Of a DNA stretch of 64,000 bases, positions 47,536 to 55,982 are shown in pieces. Origin of the DNA: Verrucomicrobiota bacterium. GTDB lineage: Bacteria > Verrucomicrobiota > Verrucomicrobiia > Opitutales > Opitutaceae. Positions within the stretch are counted from its first letter, which is position 1; every line of letters begins with the position of its first letter. The notes beneath the pieces are model-generated. The model was given only the letters and a program-made list of their open reading frames with translations. It did no database searches and was not told the DNA's origin. The stretch covers positions 62,001 to 126,000 of the forward strand of contig JAEWBF010000123.1 in assembly GCA_023391285.1 (NCBI GenBank). Direction: 5' to 3'. A program made the translations under genes and the position numbers.

Positions 47536-48038
47536 TATTCCGCCCATCTCACTTCATCCGCCGCCAAAAACTCCCCGCCGCGCGGCCCGCTGAACCTCAC
47601 TTTGGCAATCCGCTCGCCCTCCACCGTCACCTCGAAGATCGGCACCGCTTCCTCCGGCGCTTTCCTCCGCGGCGCTTCCTTCAACTCTTCGCGATCCACC
47701 ACGTTTCCCTCCGCATCGATCGCCTCCACCACAACCGGACATCCCGTCGACGCCCACATCGCCAGCGTCGCGCGTTTCACTTCTCGCGGAAACGTCACCT
47801 CCACCGGAATCGGCTCCATCGCCATCGCGCAAAGAATCCCTTTTCGCTCCGTTCCGTGATGTTCGAAAAACACCAGCCGCCCCACCGCCTTCGTCTGTTT
47901 CGGCGCATGCGCGAGCTTGAACGTCACTCCCTTCTCCTCCCACACCTCCACCCGCTTCGCCACTTCCGCCCCCTCAAAACCCACGACGCTCTCCGCCGCT
48001 GCCGCCACCGACACCAACACGCCCCAAAGCACTGTCAT
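47535..48038 (-). CDS. small exported protein of unknown function
   Basis: 167-residue protein with a short signal peptide ('MTVLWGVLVSVAAAAES') and an all-beta-looking body ('VGFEGAEVAKRVEVWEEKGVTFKL', 'IPVEVTFPREVKRATLAMWAST', 'IFEVTVEGERIAKVRFSGP'). No family recognised. The start ATG at 48038 lies inside a dispersed repeat (48034-48061). The frame continues upstream over the repeat and into the DUF1552 gene, which I regard as non-coding extension. It follows the DUF1552 gene on the same strand by about 95 bases. Confidence 0.62.
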   Translation of the reverse strand: MTVLWGVLVSVAAAAESVVGFEGAEVAKRVEVWEEKGVTFKLAHAPKQTKAVGRLVFFEHHGTERKGILCAMAMEPIPVEVTFPREVKRATLAMWASTGCPVVVEAIDAEGNVVDREELKEAPRRKAPEEAVPIFEVTVEGERIAKVRFSGPRGGEFLAADEVRWAE

Positions 48039-48061
48039 TCTGAGCGCAGCGAAGAATCTAG
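48034..48061. repeat. dispersed element CATTCTGAGCG...GAAGAATCT
   Basis: The plus strand reads GTCATTCTGAGCGCAGC followed by GAAGAATCTAGG. Its minus-strand translation is 'RFFAALRMT', a phrase well known to me from spurious proteins of many unrelated genomes. It lies between two minus-strand genes and overlaps the start codon of the downstream one. Confidence 0.75.
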
Positions 48062-48133
48062 GGCGACGAACGCAATCAGACGACGTTCCCACGTCGATGG
48101 ACTCGAGCTCACCGTTTGCCTTCATCGCGCCCC

Positions 48134-49474
48134 TCACGCCCACTCCAACCCCCGCATCGTCCCCGTCGCCGACGCAAACCGCTCCTCCTCGATCCCCATC
48201 CGCTGCAGCATCGAAACGAACAGATTCGGCAGCGGATAATTCCGCTCGCGATCGAACATCAGATGCTGCCCATGCCGGAATCCGCCGCCCGCAAACAACG
48301 TCGGCATGTTCGTCGTCGAGTGCGCATTCGCATCCCCGAGATTCGATCCATACAACACCATCGTCCGATCCAGCAGCGTGTCCTCGCCTTCCCGCACGCT
48401 CTTCAAATCCGTCAAGAGACCGTTCAGCAGCTTCATCTGCCACTCATCGAGCACCTTCAGCTGCGCCAGCTTGTCGTCCGCTTTTCCGTGATGCGACAGG
48501 TTGTGATAATCCTCCGTGATCGTCGCGCCGCGAATCTCCACCACCGGCGTTCCCACGCTGTTCAACATCAGCGTGATCGACCGCGTGGAATCCGTCTCGA
48601 ACGCCAGCTTCGCGAGATCATACATGACTTTCACCTTCGCCATATACTGCGCCGGACTCGACGGATCGACCGGCACGCTCGCCTGCACCACCGGCTTCGG
48701 CTTCGTCTCCCAACCTTTCGACGCCTGCATCCGCGTTTCCAAATCCCGCACACTCGTGAAATACTGATCCAGCCGTCCGCGATCCCGTTCGCCCACTTTC
48801 CGCTGCAACGCCTTCGCCTGATCCGCCACCGCATCCAAAATACTCCTTCCCGTATCCAATTCCCGGATCTGCGCCTCCACCTCTTCCGGCGTCCCTTGCA
48901 AAAACAACTGCTTGAACACATCCGACGCCCGCTCCTCCGGCGGAATCGCCACGCCGCTTCCCGTCCACGAAAGACTCCGTGAGTTCGTGTTCACCGCGAG
49001 CGTGAGCGACGGAAACCGCGTCAGAATTCCAATCCGCTCCGCAATGTATTGATCGAGCGAAATCGTGTTCCGAAACGAACTGCTCGCGGGATGCGGCGCC
49101 GCCGTGAGAAAGCTGATATCCGCCGGATGCCCGCCATCCACATTCGGGTGCGACACCCCGTTCAGCACCGTGAAATCCTTCCGATGCGCCTCCAACAATT
49201 TCAAATACGGCGACGCCACATAATCTCGCCCGCTTCCCGTCGGGAAAAACAAATCCGGCAGCAGTCCAAGGTTGTTGCAGATGGCAAACATCCGCCGCGG
49301 CTTCCCATCCGGCGTCAACCGCGTCGCCCCACCCGTCGCCGCCCGCGCAAACCCTGGCAGCATCGAATCCAAAAACGGCAGCGACAACGCCACGCCCATC
49401 CCCTGCAAAAACCGCCTCCGCGACATCGCCGCGCGCGTCGCCACAAAAGGAAACCCATCCGAGTTCGTCTTCAT
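48134..49474 (-). CDS. DUF1552 family exported protein
   Basis: 446-residue protein of the DUF1552 family, found almost only in Planctomycetota, Verrucomicrobiota and relatives. A Tat-type signal is visible: '[17 protein letters not shown]' (~residues 18-34). Further blocks: '[18 protein letters not shown]', '[16 protein letters not shown]', '[11 protein letters not shown]', '[12 protein letters not shown]' and '[19 protein letters not shown]', which resemble sulfatase-superfamily layout. It is normally paired with a DUF1592-type protein, as here. Enzymatic role unknown. ATG at 49474 gives the natural N-terminus before the Tat motif. Confidence 0.9.
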   Translation of the reverse strand: MKTNSDGFPFVATRAAMSRRRFLQGMGVALSLPFLDSMLPGFARAATGGATRLTPDGKPRRMFAICNNLGLLPDLFFPTGSGRDYVASPYLKLLEAHRKDFTVLNGVSHPNVDGGHPADISFLTAAPHPASSSFRNTISLDQYIAERIGILTRFPSLTLAVNTNSRSLSWTGSGVAIPPEERASDVFKQLFLQGTPEEVEAQIRELDTGRSILDAVADQAKALQRKVGERDRGRLDQYFTSVRDLETRMQASKGWETKPKPVVQASVPVDPSSPAQYMAKVKVMYDLAKLAFETDSTRSITLMLNSVGTPVVEIRGATITEDYHNLSHHGKADDKLAQLKVLDEWQMKLLNGLLTDLKSVREGEDTLLDRTMVLYGSNLGDANAHSTTNMPTLFAGGGFRHGQHLMFDRERNYPLPNLFVSMLQRMGIEEERFASATGTMRGLEWA

Positions 49475-49537
49475 AATCAGTAATCCTCTCGTTCTATCCG
49501 TTATCCTCTTCCGTGTATTCTGTGGGCGACCCCTCCA

Positions 49538-49571
49538 TGATCCGTGTCCATCCGTGTCCATCCGTGGTTAA
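49538..49571. repeat. TCCGTGTCCA decamer array
   Basis: TGA-TCCGTGTCCA-TCCGTGTCCA-TCCGTGGTTA: three decamers of the same plan as at 19775 and 43894. A looser relative (TTCCGTGTATTCTGTGGG) lies just before it at 49509-49526. The array is between the DUF1552 and DUF1592 genes. Confidence 0.75.
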
Positions 49572-49626
49572 GATTCCGAGGTTCATCCTTTCGTCCTTTT
49601 CGCGTGTTTAGCGGGCAGCCACATCA

Positions 49627-52338
49627 TCACTTCCTCCGGAACAACTCACTCCGCACAATCTCCCCGACCAACGTCCGCACGCCATATTCCCTCTCTTTCG
49701 CGCGGTCCAAAATCGCTTCGATCTCCTCCCGATCCGAAAACCGCACCGGCGCTCCCGTCGCATACACCGTCAGCTGCTTCGCCAAATTCCGCGCGATCAC
49801 TCGCTCGTCGTCCAACAGCAGCCGTTTGAATTCTCGCACATCCTGAAAACTCCGCCCGTCCGGCAGCTCACCCGTCGCATCCACCGGCAGCGATTCGTGA
49901 AACGCATACGCCTGCCCGTTCATCCCAATCCCTTTCACCGGCTCCACACCTTCCTTCGCCGCGCGATAATTCTCCCGCCATCCGCCCATCACATCGAAAC
50001 TCTCCAACGCAAATCCCGGCGGATCCATCCGCGTGTGACACGACGCGCAACTCGGATCCGCCCGGTGCTTCTCCAGCTGCTGCCGGATCGTCACCGCCCC
50101 GCGAATGTCCGGCTCCACCGCCGGCACCGGCGGCGGCGGCGGCGTCTCATATCCCAGGATACGTTCCGTGATCCAGAATCCCCGCAGCACCGGCGAGGTC
50201 GTCGTTCCATTCGCCGTCACCTTCAACACGCTCGCTTGCGTCATCACCCCGCCGCGCACGCTGTCCTCCGGCAATTTCACCTTCCGCATCGCCACCCCCG
50301 TCACGCCCGGCACGCCATAATGCGCCGCCAGCCGCTCGTTCAAAAACGTGAAGTCCGACTGCACCAGATTCCGCGCCGGCCAATCTCCTCGCAACAACTC
50401 CGCCACGAACATCCGCGTCTCCTGCAGCGCCGCATGTTTCAACGGATCGTCCAATTCGTAATCGTTATACAGCGTCGGTGACGGCGACGTCTCATCCACC
50501 TCCCGCAGATCCAGCCAGTAATCCGTAAACGCCTCCACGAACCGCTCCGCCTTCGAATCGTTCAACATCCGCTCCGTCTCCTCGCGCAGCGCCGCCTCGT
50601 TCTTCAACTCGCCTCGCGCCGCCCGCGCCCGCAACGCCCCATCCGGCTCCGAATTCCAGAGGAACAACGCCAGCCGCGTCGCCAGCGCATAATCGTCCAA
50701 CTCACCCGGCCGCTCCTCGACAAACACAAATCCCGGCGACGCCAGCACCGCCGTATAACTCGCCAGCAGCGACCGCGCAAAACCCGCGCCGCCCGCGAAC
50801 TGCTCGCGAAACAACGTCAGCATCCGCTGCACCTCCGCCTCCTCCACCGGCCGCCGATACGCCCGCCCCATGAACCCGCGCAACAACCGCTCCGCATCCG
50901 CATCGACCTTCTCGCTCACCACCTCCACCGCCACTTTCTCGAGCGGCGCGTTGAATCCGAAACCCGGGCCGCGCTTCTGTTGCGAAACCACGTCCAGCAA
51001 CACCGTGCCTTTTCCACTCTCCCGCCGCTCCATCTTCAAATCGCCAAACAACAACGCATACCCTTCCGCCGCCCTCGCGTCGTCATCCGCGATCGGCCCT
51101 TCCACTTCCATCCACTGCACCGCATACCCCGGCATCCCGTCCTTCGTCGCCAGCGGATTCACATACTGCTCGTCGGTCCCATTCACCCGCGTCCGGAAAA
51201 ACCGTGACGCATCCGTCTGAATCGTCTCGTTCGGCGCCAGCATCGCCTCGATTTCGAACACCGCCTCCTCCGGCTGGAAATCGAAGCTCCCGATCGGCCG
51301 CCGCTGCCCCGCGCTCGACGCATACACCCCAATCGGCTCATGCCGCCGCCCCGGCCAGATTTCCTCCAAATTCGGCCGATGCCACAGCGTCGCATGATAC
51401 TCCGGCGCCTTCGCCTCCCCCGTTCCATCGAAGAACCACCGCGCGATCCCGCCGCCGCTCACCCAAATCGTATAACCGCTAAACCGCAGCCGATACTTTC
51501 CACCGACCGGCGCCCGAAAATTCGCCCAGCTATACCCGCCCGCATCGCTGAACGTGCTCGCCACCTTCCCCACCGCTTCGCGATCACGCGTCGCCGGTTC
51601 GCTCACCGGCGCCCGTCCCGCCCGCACGTCCGGCTGCGCCTTTCCATCGAGCACCGGAAACGCCAGGCGGTCCGACAGCGTCCCGCCTTCCCGCGGCCAA
51701 AAATTCCGCGTCAAACTCGGCTCATCCCGCGCATAATACCGCACCACCTTCGCCGGCCGCGCCTCGAGCTTGGCACTCATCGCCTGCCGCATCGCGTAAT
51801 CCGCCACACTCAAATACCGCGCCATCTGGATATGCGACACATCCAGCGCATCGCCGATCTTGTTGAACCGATGCGCCTCCCCGTCCTGCGGCAGTCGATC
51901 CTTCACCTGCACCCACGGCACGCCCAACAAATCCCGCAACGCATTCTCATACTCATAACGGTTCAACCGCCGCTGCGTCGCCCGCCCTTCCCGCGCGACC
52001 ATCGCGCGCTCTTCTTTCAACAGGCTTCCGCTCAACTCCGCCAAAAACGTCTCTAACTCCTCCGCCCGCGGCCGCCGCTTCTCCTTCGGCGGCATCTCTC
52101 CCGCCTCCACGCGATCGAACACCTTCACCCACTTCGCCCACGCATCCCGCTCCTCCACGTCGAACCGCAACGTCCCCAGGTCCAACCCGCCTTTCTTTTC
52201 CTCTTCATCGTGACAGGTCGCGCAATGCCGATCCACAAACTCCATCACCTCATCCGACGCCATCGCGTCCGCCGCGCATATCACGCCGGGAAACATCATC
52301 AGCGCACATGCGAACCACTTCACCGACGGCGGGGGCAT
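49627..52338 (-). CDS. DUF1592-type exported multi-domain protein with two heme-like CxxCH motifs
   Basis: 903-residue protein of the planctomycete-cytochrome type (DUF1587-DUF1595-DUF1592-DUF1588-DUF1585 order). Signal peptide ~1-25 ('WFACALMMFPGVICAADA'). The first CxxCH is in 'DRHCATCHDEEEKKGGLDL'; the second is in 'PSCASCHTRMDPPGFALESFD' near residue 800. Other blocks: 'NRYEYENALRDLLGV', 'PGFVFVEERPGELDDYALATRLALFLW', 'FTFLNERLAAHYGVPGV' and 'NGTTTSPVLRGFWITERILG'. Probably periplasmic and partner of the DUF1552 protein; exact role unknown. ATG 52338 is one of two close starts (other 52353). Confidence 0.9.
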   Translation of the reverse strand: MPPPSVKWFACALMMFPGVICAADAMASDEVMEFVDRHCATCHDEEEKKGGLDLGTLRFDVEERDAWAKWVKVFDRVEAGEMPPKEKRRPRAEELETFLAELSGSLLKEERAMVAREGRATQRRLNRYEYENALRDLLGVPWVQVKDRLPQDGEAHRFNKIGDALDVSHIQMARYLSVADYAMRQAMSAKLEARPAKVVRYYARDEPSLTRNFWPREGGTLSDRLAFPVLDGKAQPDVRAGRAPVSEPATRDREAVGKVASTFSDAGGYSWANFRAPVGGKYRLRFSGYTIWVSGGGIARWFFDGTGEAKAPEYHATLWHRPNLEEIWPGRRHEPIGVYASSAGQRRPIGSFDFQPEEAVFEIEAMLAPNETIQTDASRFFRTRVNGTDEQYVNPLATKDGMPGYAVQWMEVEGPIADDDARAAEGYALLFGDLKMERRESGKGTVLLDVVSQQKRGPGFGFNAPLEKVAVEVVSEKVDADAERLLRGFMGRAYRRPVEEAEVQRMLTLFREQFAGGAGFARSLLASYTAVLASPGFVFVEERPGELDDYALATRLALFLWNSEPDGALRARAARGELKNEAALREETERMLNDSKAERFVEAFTDYWLDLREVDETSPSPTLYNDYELDDPLKHAALQETRMFVAELLRGDWPARNLVQSDFTFLNERLAAHYGVPGVTGVAMRKVKLPEDSVRGGVMTQASVLKVTANGTTTSPVLRGFWITERILGYETPPPPPVPAVEPDIRGAVTIRQQLEKHRADPSCASCHTRMDPPGFALESFDVMGGWRENYRAAKEGVEPVKGIGMNGQAYAFHESLPVDATGELPDGRSFQDVREFKRLLLDDERVIARNLAKQLTVYATGAPVRFSDREEIEAILDRAKEREYGVRTLVGEIVRSELFRRK

Positions 52339-52412
52339 TCCGTCACAAAACATCCCCGCCACTCTGCGTCCGCGTGCGCCCTTGTCTAGTTCTTCCGCCA
52401 CTGTCCCGTCCC

Positions 52413-52437
52413 GTAGGTTGCGCGCTTGCCGCGCAAC
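52413..52437. repeat. GTAG-type palindrome, identical copy of 17018-17042
   Basis: 25 bases identical to the copy after ppdK (stem GTTGCGCG / CGCGCAAC, loop CTTGC). It is in the gap between the DUF1592 gene start and the Dabb gene end, both minus-strand. Confidence 0.8.
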
Positions 52438-52439
52438 CC

Positions 52440-52466
52440 GTAGCTGCGAGCGCCAGCGAGTGGCGT
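52440..52466. repeat. second GTAG element, adjacent
   Basis: GTAG followed by CTGCGAGCGCC, AGCGAG and TGGCG; a short stem GCGCC / TGGCG (with G-U) can form. Starts three bases after the preceding element, so two members stand in tandem. Confidence 0.5.
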
Positions 52467-52479
52467 CCCGCCTCACCGC

Positions 52480-52779
52480 TCACTCCGCATCATAAATCAA
52501 CACCCGCGTCCAATACCCCTTAAACTCCTCCACAAACTTCAGGTGAATCGGATCGACCTGATACGCATCGTGCCCCGCCACGCCGTTGCAGATCACCGTC
52601 AACGCCACCGCATACGAATCGTCCACCACGGGCCGCTTCCTCGTCGCCGCCGGCGTGCCGACATACACCGCTTCCGCCGCTTTGATCTCTTTCAGCGACT
52701 CCACCCCGCGGCGAAACGCCGCGCGTTGCTCGGCAGTCAATTCAGGTTTCAGCCAAAAATAAACCGTATGGACCAACAT
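52480..52779 (-). CDS. Dabb family (stress-responsive A/B barrel) protein
   Basis: 99-residue dimeric alpha-beta barrel protein. Family pattern: 'MLVHTVYFWLKPELTAEQRAAFRRGVESL', shown across the first strand and helix, 'DSYAVALTVICNGVAGHDAYQVDPIHLKFVEEF'. Active-site-like His residues are in 'VHTVYFW', 'GHDAYQ' and 'PIHLKF'. Small Dabb proteins vary in role. ATG at 52779 gives the standard length. Divergent from the PAS hybrid kinase. Confidence 0.88.
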   Translation of the reverse strand: MLVHTVYFWLKPELTAEQRAAFRRGVESLKEIKAAEAVYVGTPAATRKRPVVDDSYAVALTVICNGVAGHDAYQVDPIHLKFVEEFKGYWTRVLIYDAE

Positions 52780-53018
52780 GGTCCCGCAGCCTCGCCGCCC
52801 GCGCGCCCTCCACGCAAGTTCCGTCTTTCTCCGGTCCACGCTCTCCCGACCCTGCATCTCGTTAGGCATCCGGCATTCCCCGAACTTGCGCCCGGGGCCA
52901 TCGCCCGAATCCCCTCAAACGGCTGAATTTCAAACGCCCACACACCCGCAGACACAAACGTCCGTCGCGTGGCGGAACCCAGGATTCCGGCGGCACACGA
53001 AAACGCCATCCCGACCGC

Positions 53019-55901
53019 ATGGAAGCGTTTCAGGCCATCTTCGAGTCCAGCCCCGACGCGTATCTGATTCTGCGCGCCGACGCCGACTTCACGATCGAGG
53101 CGGTGAACGACGCCTATCTCCGCGCTACCATGACCACTCGCGAAGCCATCATCGGTCGCCCCATCTTCGAAATCTTCCCCGATAATCCCGACACCCCCGA
53201 AGCACTCAGTGTCGATACGCTGCGAAAATCGCTCGAAACCGCCGTCGCCACCGGGCAACGCCACGAAATTCCTCCGCTTCGCTACGACATCCCTCGCGCT
53301 CCCCATCAGGGCGGCGGCTTCGAACGCCGCCACTGGCGCGCCTGCAACATTCCTGTGCTCGATGCCAAACGCCGCGTCACCCACGTCATCCACCGCGTCG
53401 AGGATGTCACCGATTGGGTTCGGCTCCAGGAGGCCGAACGCTCTCAGCGCTCTTCCAACGAAACCCTCCGCTCCCGCGCCCATGCCGCCAGCCAGGAACT
53501 CGCCCGCCGCACCGATGAGCTCGAGCAAACCCACCGCGAACTTTCCGAGCAGCGTCACGCCTTGCACGAAGCACGCACGCGCCTCGAAGCCGCGATTTTC
53601 TCCGGTTACGTAGCGACCTGGATCTGGGAACTCTCGATCGATGAAATTCACGGCGACGACAGCCTAGCCCGCTGGTTCCGCCTCGCGCCCGACGAGCCCG
53701 CGCCGACATCCTTCGACACTTACCTCGAGCGCATCCACCCCGACGACGCTCCTCTCGTTCGCCAGCGGGTCGAAGCGTCTCTCGCCAGCAACCAATCCGG
53801 AGAAGTCGAATACCGCATCGTCCGAGGCGAAACCCCGCGCCGGGTGCTCGCCCGCTGGCGGGTCGATCGCAATGCCGAGGGCCAGCCCGTCCGGCTCGCC
53901 GGCGTCCTTCTCGACGTCAGCGAACTTCGCACCGCCACGGAAACCCTCGCGCAGGTTCGCGAACAACTGGACCTCGCCGCCGAAGCCGCCGGGCTCGGCA
54001 CGTTTTCTTGGGAGTTGCCCGACGGCCGTCTCACGTGGAACGAACGCCTCAAGCAACAATTCTTCCTTCCGCCCGACGCCCCGATCGACATCGGAACTTT
54101 CTACGCGCGGGTGCACCCCGATGATCGCACGCACGTCCGCGAAGCGGTCGAGCGGGCCATCCGCCAAGCAGCCCATTACGACGTCGAATTTCGCGCCGTT
54201 GCGCCCGACGGCTCCTTCCGCTGGCTCCACGCTTCCGGCCAGGCCTTCCCCGCCACGACCACGCAGCCCGCTCACTTCGAGGGCATCTCGCTCGACGTCA
54301 GCCGACAAAAACAAATCGAGTCCAAACTCCGCGAAAGCGAAGCGCGTTACCGGCTCGTCATCGACAATCTGCCCGATTACGCGATCTTCCTCCTCGACGA
54401 CGACGGGCTCGTCACGCACTGGAACGCCGGCGCCCAGCGCCTCCTCGGCTACACCGCCGACGAAATCCTCGGCCGCTCCGTCGACCTCCTGTTCACTCCC
54501 GAAGATCGCGCGCGCGACGTCCCCGCAAAGGAGCGCGCGACCGCCAAGGCCACCGGCCGCGCCAGCGACGATCGCTGGCATCTCAAGAAAGGCGGTATCC
54601 GTTTTTTCGTCACAGGTCAGATGATCGCCCTCACCGACGGGCAGGGCCGCCGGATCGGCCTCGCGAAGATCATGCGCGATATCACCGAACGCCACGCTGC
54701 CGCCGCGGAACGCGAACGCCTCCTCGAAAGCGAGCGCGCCGCCCGCGCCGAAGCCGAGCGCACCAGTCGGCTCAAGGACGATTTTCTCGCCACGCTCTCC
54801 CACGAACTTCGCACCCCTCTCAACGCTATCCTCGGTTGGACCCAGGTTCTCAAGGAAGGCGCCGACAGCCCCGAAGAACTCCTCGAAGGTCTCGAAATCA
54901 TCGATCGCAACACCCGCGTGCAGGCCCAACTCATCGAAGACCTGCTCGACATGAGCCGCATCGCCTCCGGCAAGGTCCGCCTCGTCGTCCAACGCGTCGA
55001 TTTCTCCTCCATCGTCTCCTCCGCCATCGACTCCGTCCGCACGGCCGCCGACGCCAAAGGCATCCGCATCCTCCCTCGGCTCGCCCCCGGACCGCTCGAA
55101 GTCATGGGCGACCGCACGCGGCTCCAGCAGGTCGTTTGGAACCTCCTGTCCAACGCGATCAAATTCACCCCCGCCAACGGTCAGGTCGAAGCCACTCTCG
55201 AACGCGAAAACAACCACCTCGTTCTTCGCGTCCACGACAACGGCGCCGGCATCGCCCCCGATTTTCTCCCGTATCTCTTCGAACGTTTCCGCCAAGCCGA
55301 CGCTTCCACCACCCGCCAGCACAGCGGACTGGGTCTCGGCCTTTCGATCGTCAAGCAGCTCGTGGAACTCCACCGCGGCCAGGTCCGCGCCGAAAGCCCC
55401 GGCCTCGGTCAGGGCGCAACTTTCACCGTCACTTTGCCCGCGCTGCCTCCGTTTACGTCGAATCTCCACTCAGCCGCCCCCGCCACCCACGCCCGGTCGA
55501 CGCACGATCCGCTGCACGCGCGCGGGGCACTCACCAGCGCTATTGTGCTCGTCGTCGAAGACGAACCCGACTCAGCCAGCCTCGTGCAACGCATCCTCCG
55601 CGGTCACGGCGCCGAAGTGCACGTCTGCAGCAACGTCACCGACGCCCTCGCCGTATTCGAAAAAGCCCGACCTCACGTGATCATCAGCGACATCGGCATG
55701 CCGCATCTCGACGGCTACGAACTCATGCGCCGCGTGCGCGCCCATCCGGGCGGCGCAGACATCCCCGCTGCTGCTCTCAGCGCGCTCGCGCGCGAACAGG
55801 ACATCGAACGAGCCCTTGCCGCCGGCTTCCGCAAGCACCTCGCCAAACCCATCGAGCCCGCCACCCTCGTTTCGACCGTCGCCGAACTCATCCGCCGGTA
55901 A
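53019..55901 (+). CDS. PAS-rich hybrid histidine kinase with C-terminal receiver
   Basis: 960-residue cytoplasmic protein, no membrane segment. A PAS domain (~1-135, 'IFESSPDAYLILRADADFTIEAVN'), a coiled coil (~140-200), then three PAS/PAC units (~200-315, ~320-440, ~445-565, the last with 'DNLPDYAIFLLDDDGLVTHWNAGA'), HisKA with His595 in 'TLSHELRTPLNAILG', HATPase (~700-820: 'WNLLSNAIKFTP', 'DNGAGI', 'GLGLGLSIV') and receiver with Asp891 in 'VIISDIGMPHLDG'. It senses a soluble signal and passes phosphate to its own receiver. It converges with the chemosensory operon, whose last gene is a similar hybrid kinase. ATG at 53019. Confidence 0.92.
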   Translation: MEAFQAIFESSPDAYLILRADADFTIEAVNDAYLRATMTTREAIIGRPIFEIFPDNPDTPEALSVDTLRKSLETAVATGQRHEIPPLRYDIPRAPHQGGGFERRHWRACNIPVLDAKRRVTHVIHRVEDVTDWVRLQEAERSQRSSNETLRSRAHAASQELARRTDELEQTHRELSEQRHALHEARTRLEAAIFSGYVATWIWELSIDEIHGDDSLARWFRLAPDEPAPTSFDTYLERIHPDDAPLVRQRVEASLASNQSGEVEYRIVRGETPRRVLARWRVDRNAEGQPVRLAGVLLDVSELRTATETLAQVREQLDLAAEAAGLGTFSWELPDGRLTWNERLKQQFFLPPDAPIDIGTFYARVHPDDRTHVREAVERAIRQAAHYDVEFRAVAPDGSFRWLHASGQAFPATTTQPAHFEGISLDVSRQKQIESKLRESEARYRLVIDNLPDYAIFLLDDDGLVTHWNAGAQRLLGYTADEILGRSVDLLFTPEDRARDVPAKERATAKATGRASDDRWHLKKGGIRFFVTGQMIALTDGQGRRIGLAKIMRDITERHAAAAERERLLESERAARAEAERTSRLKDDFLATLSHELRTPLNAILGWTQVLKEGADSPEELLEGLEIIDRNTRVQAQLIEDLLDMSRIASGKVRLVVQRVDFSSIVSSAIDSVRTAADAKGIRILPRLAPGPLEVMGDRTRLQQVVWNLLSNAIKFTPANGQVEATLERENNHLVLRVHDNGAGIAPDFLPYLFERFRQADASTTRQHSGLGLGLSIVKQLVELHRGQVRAESPGLGQGATFTVTLPALPPFTSNLHSAAPATHARSTHDPLHARGALTSAIVLVVEDEPDSASLVQRILRGHGAEVHVCSNVTDALAVFEKARPHVIISDIGMPHLDGYELMRRVRAHPGGADIPAAALSALAREQDIERALAAGFRKHLAKPIEPATLVSTVAELIRR

Positions 55902-55982
55902 AAGCTCACTCACTCCTCTGTCATTTCTCGCGCCTCGAAACCGTGTCGCATGGCACCCGGCGACACAATGCGCTGACGCCGC

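Noticed and set aside
49627..52338. Fully functional cytochrome c
   Set aside because: Two CxxCH motifs are present, but these families often keep the motif without proven heme; called heme-like only.
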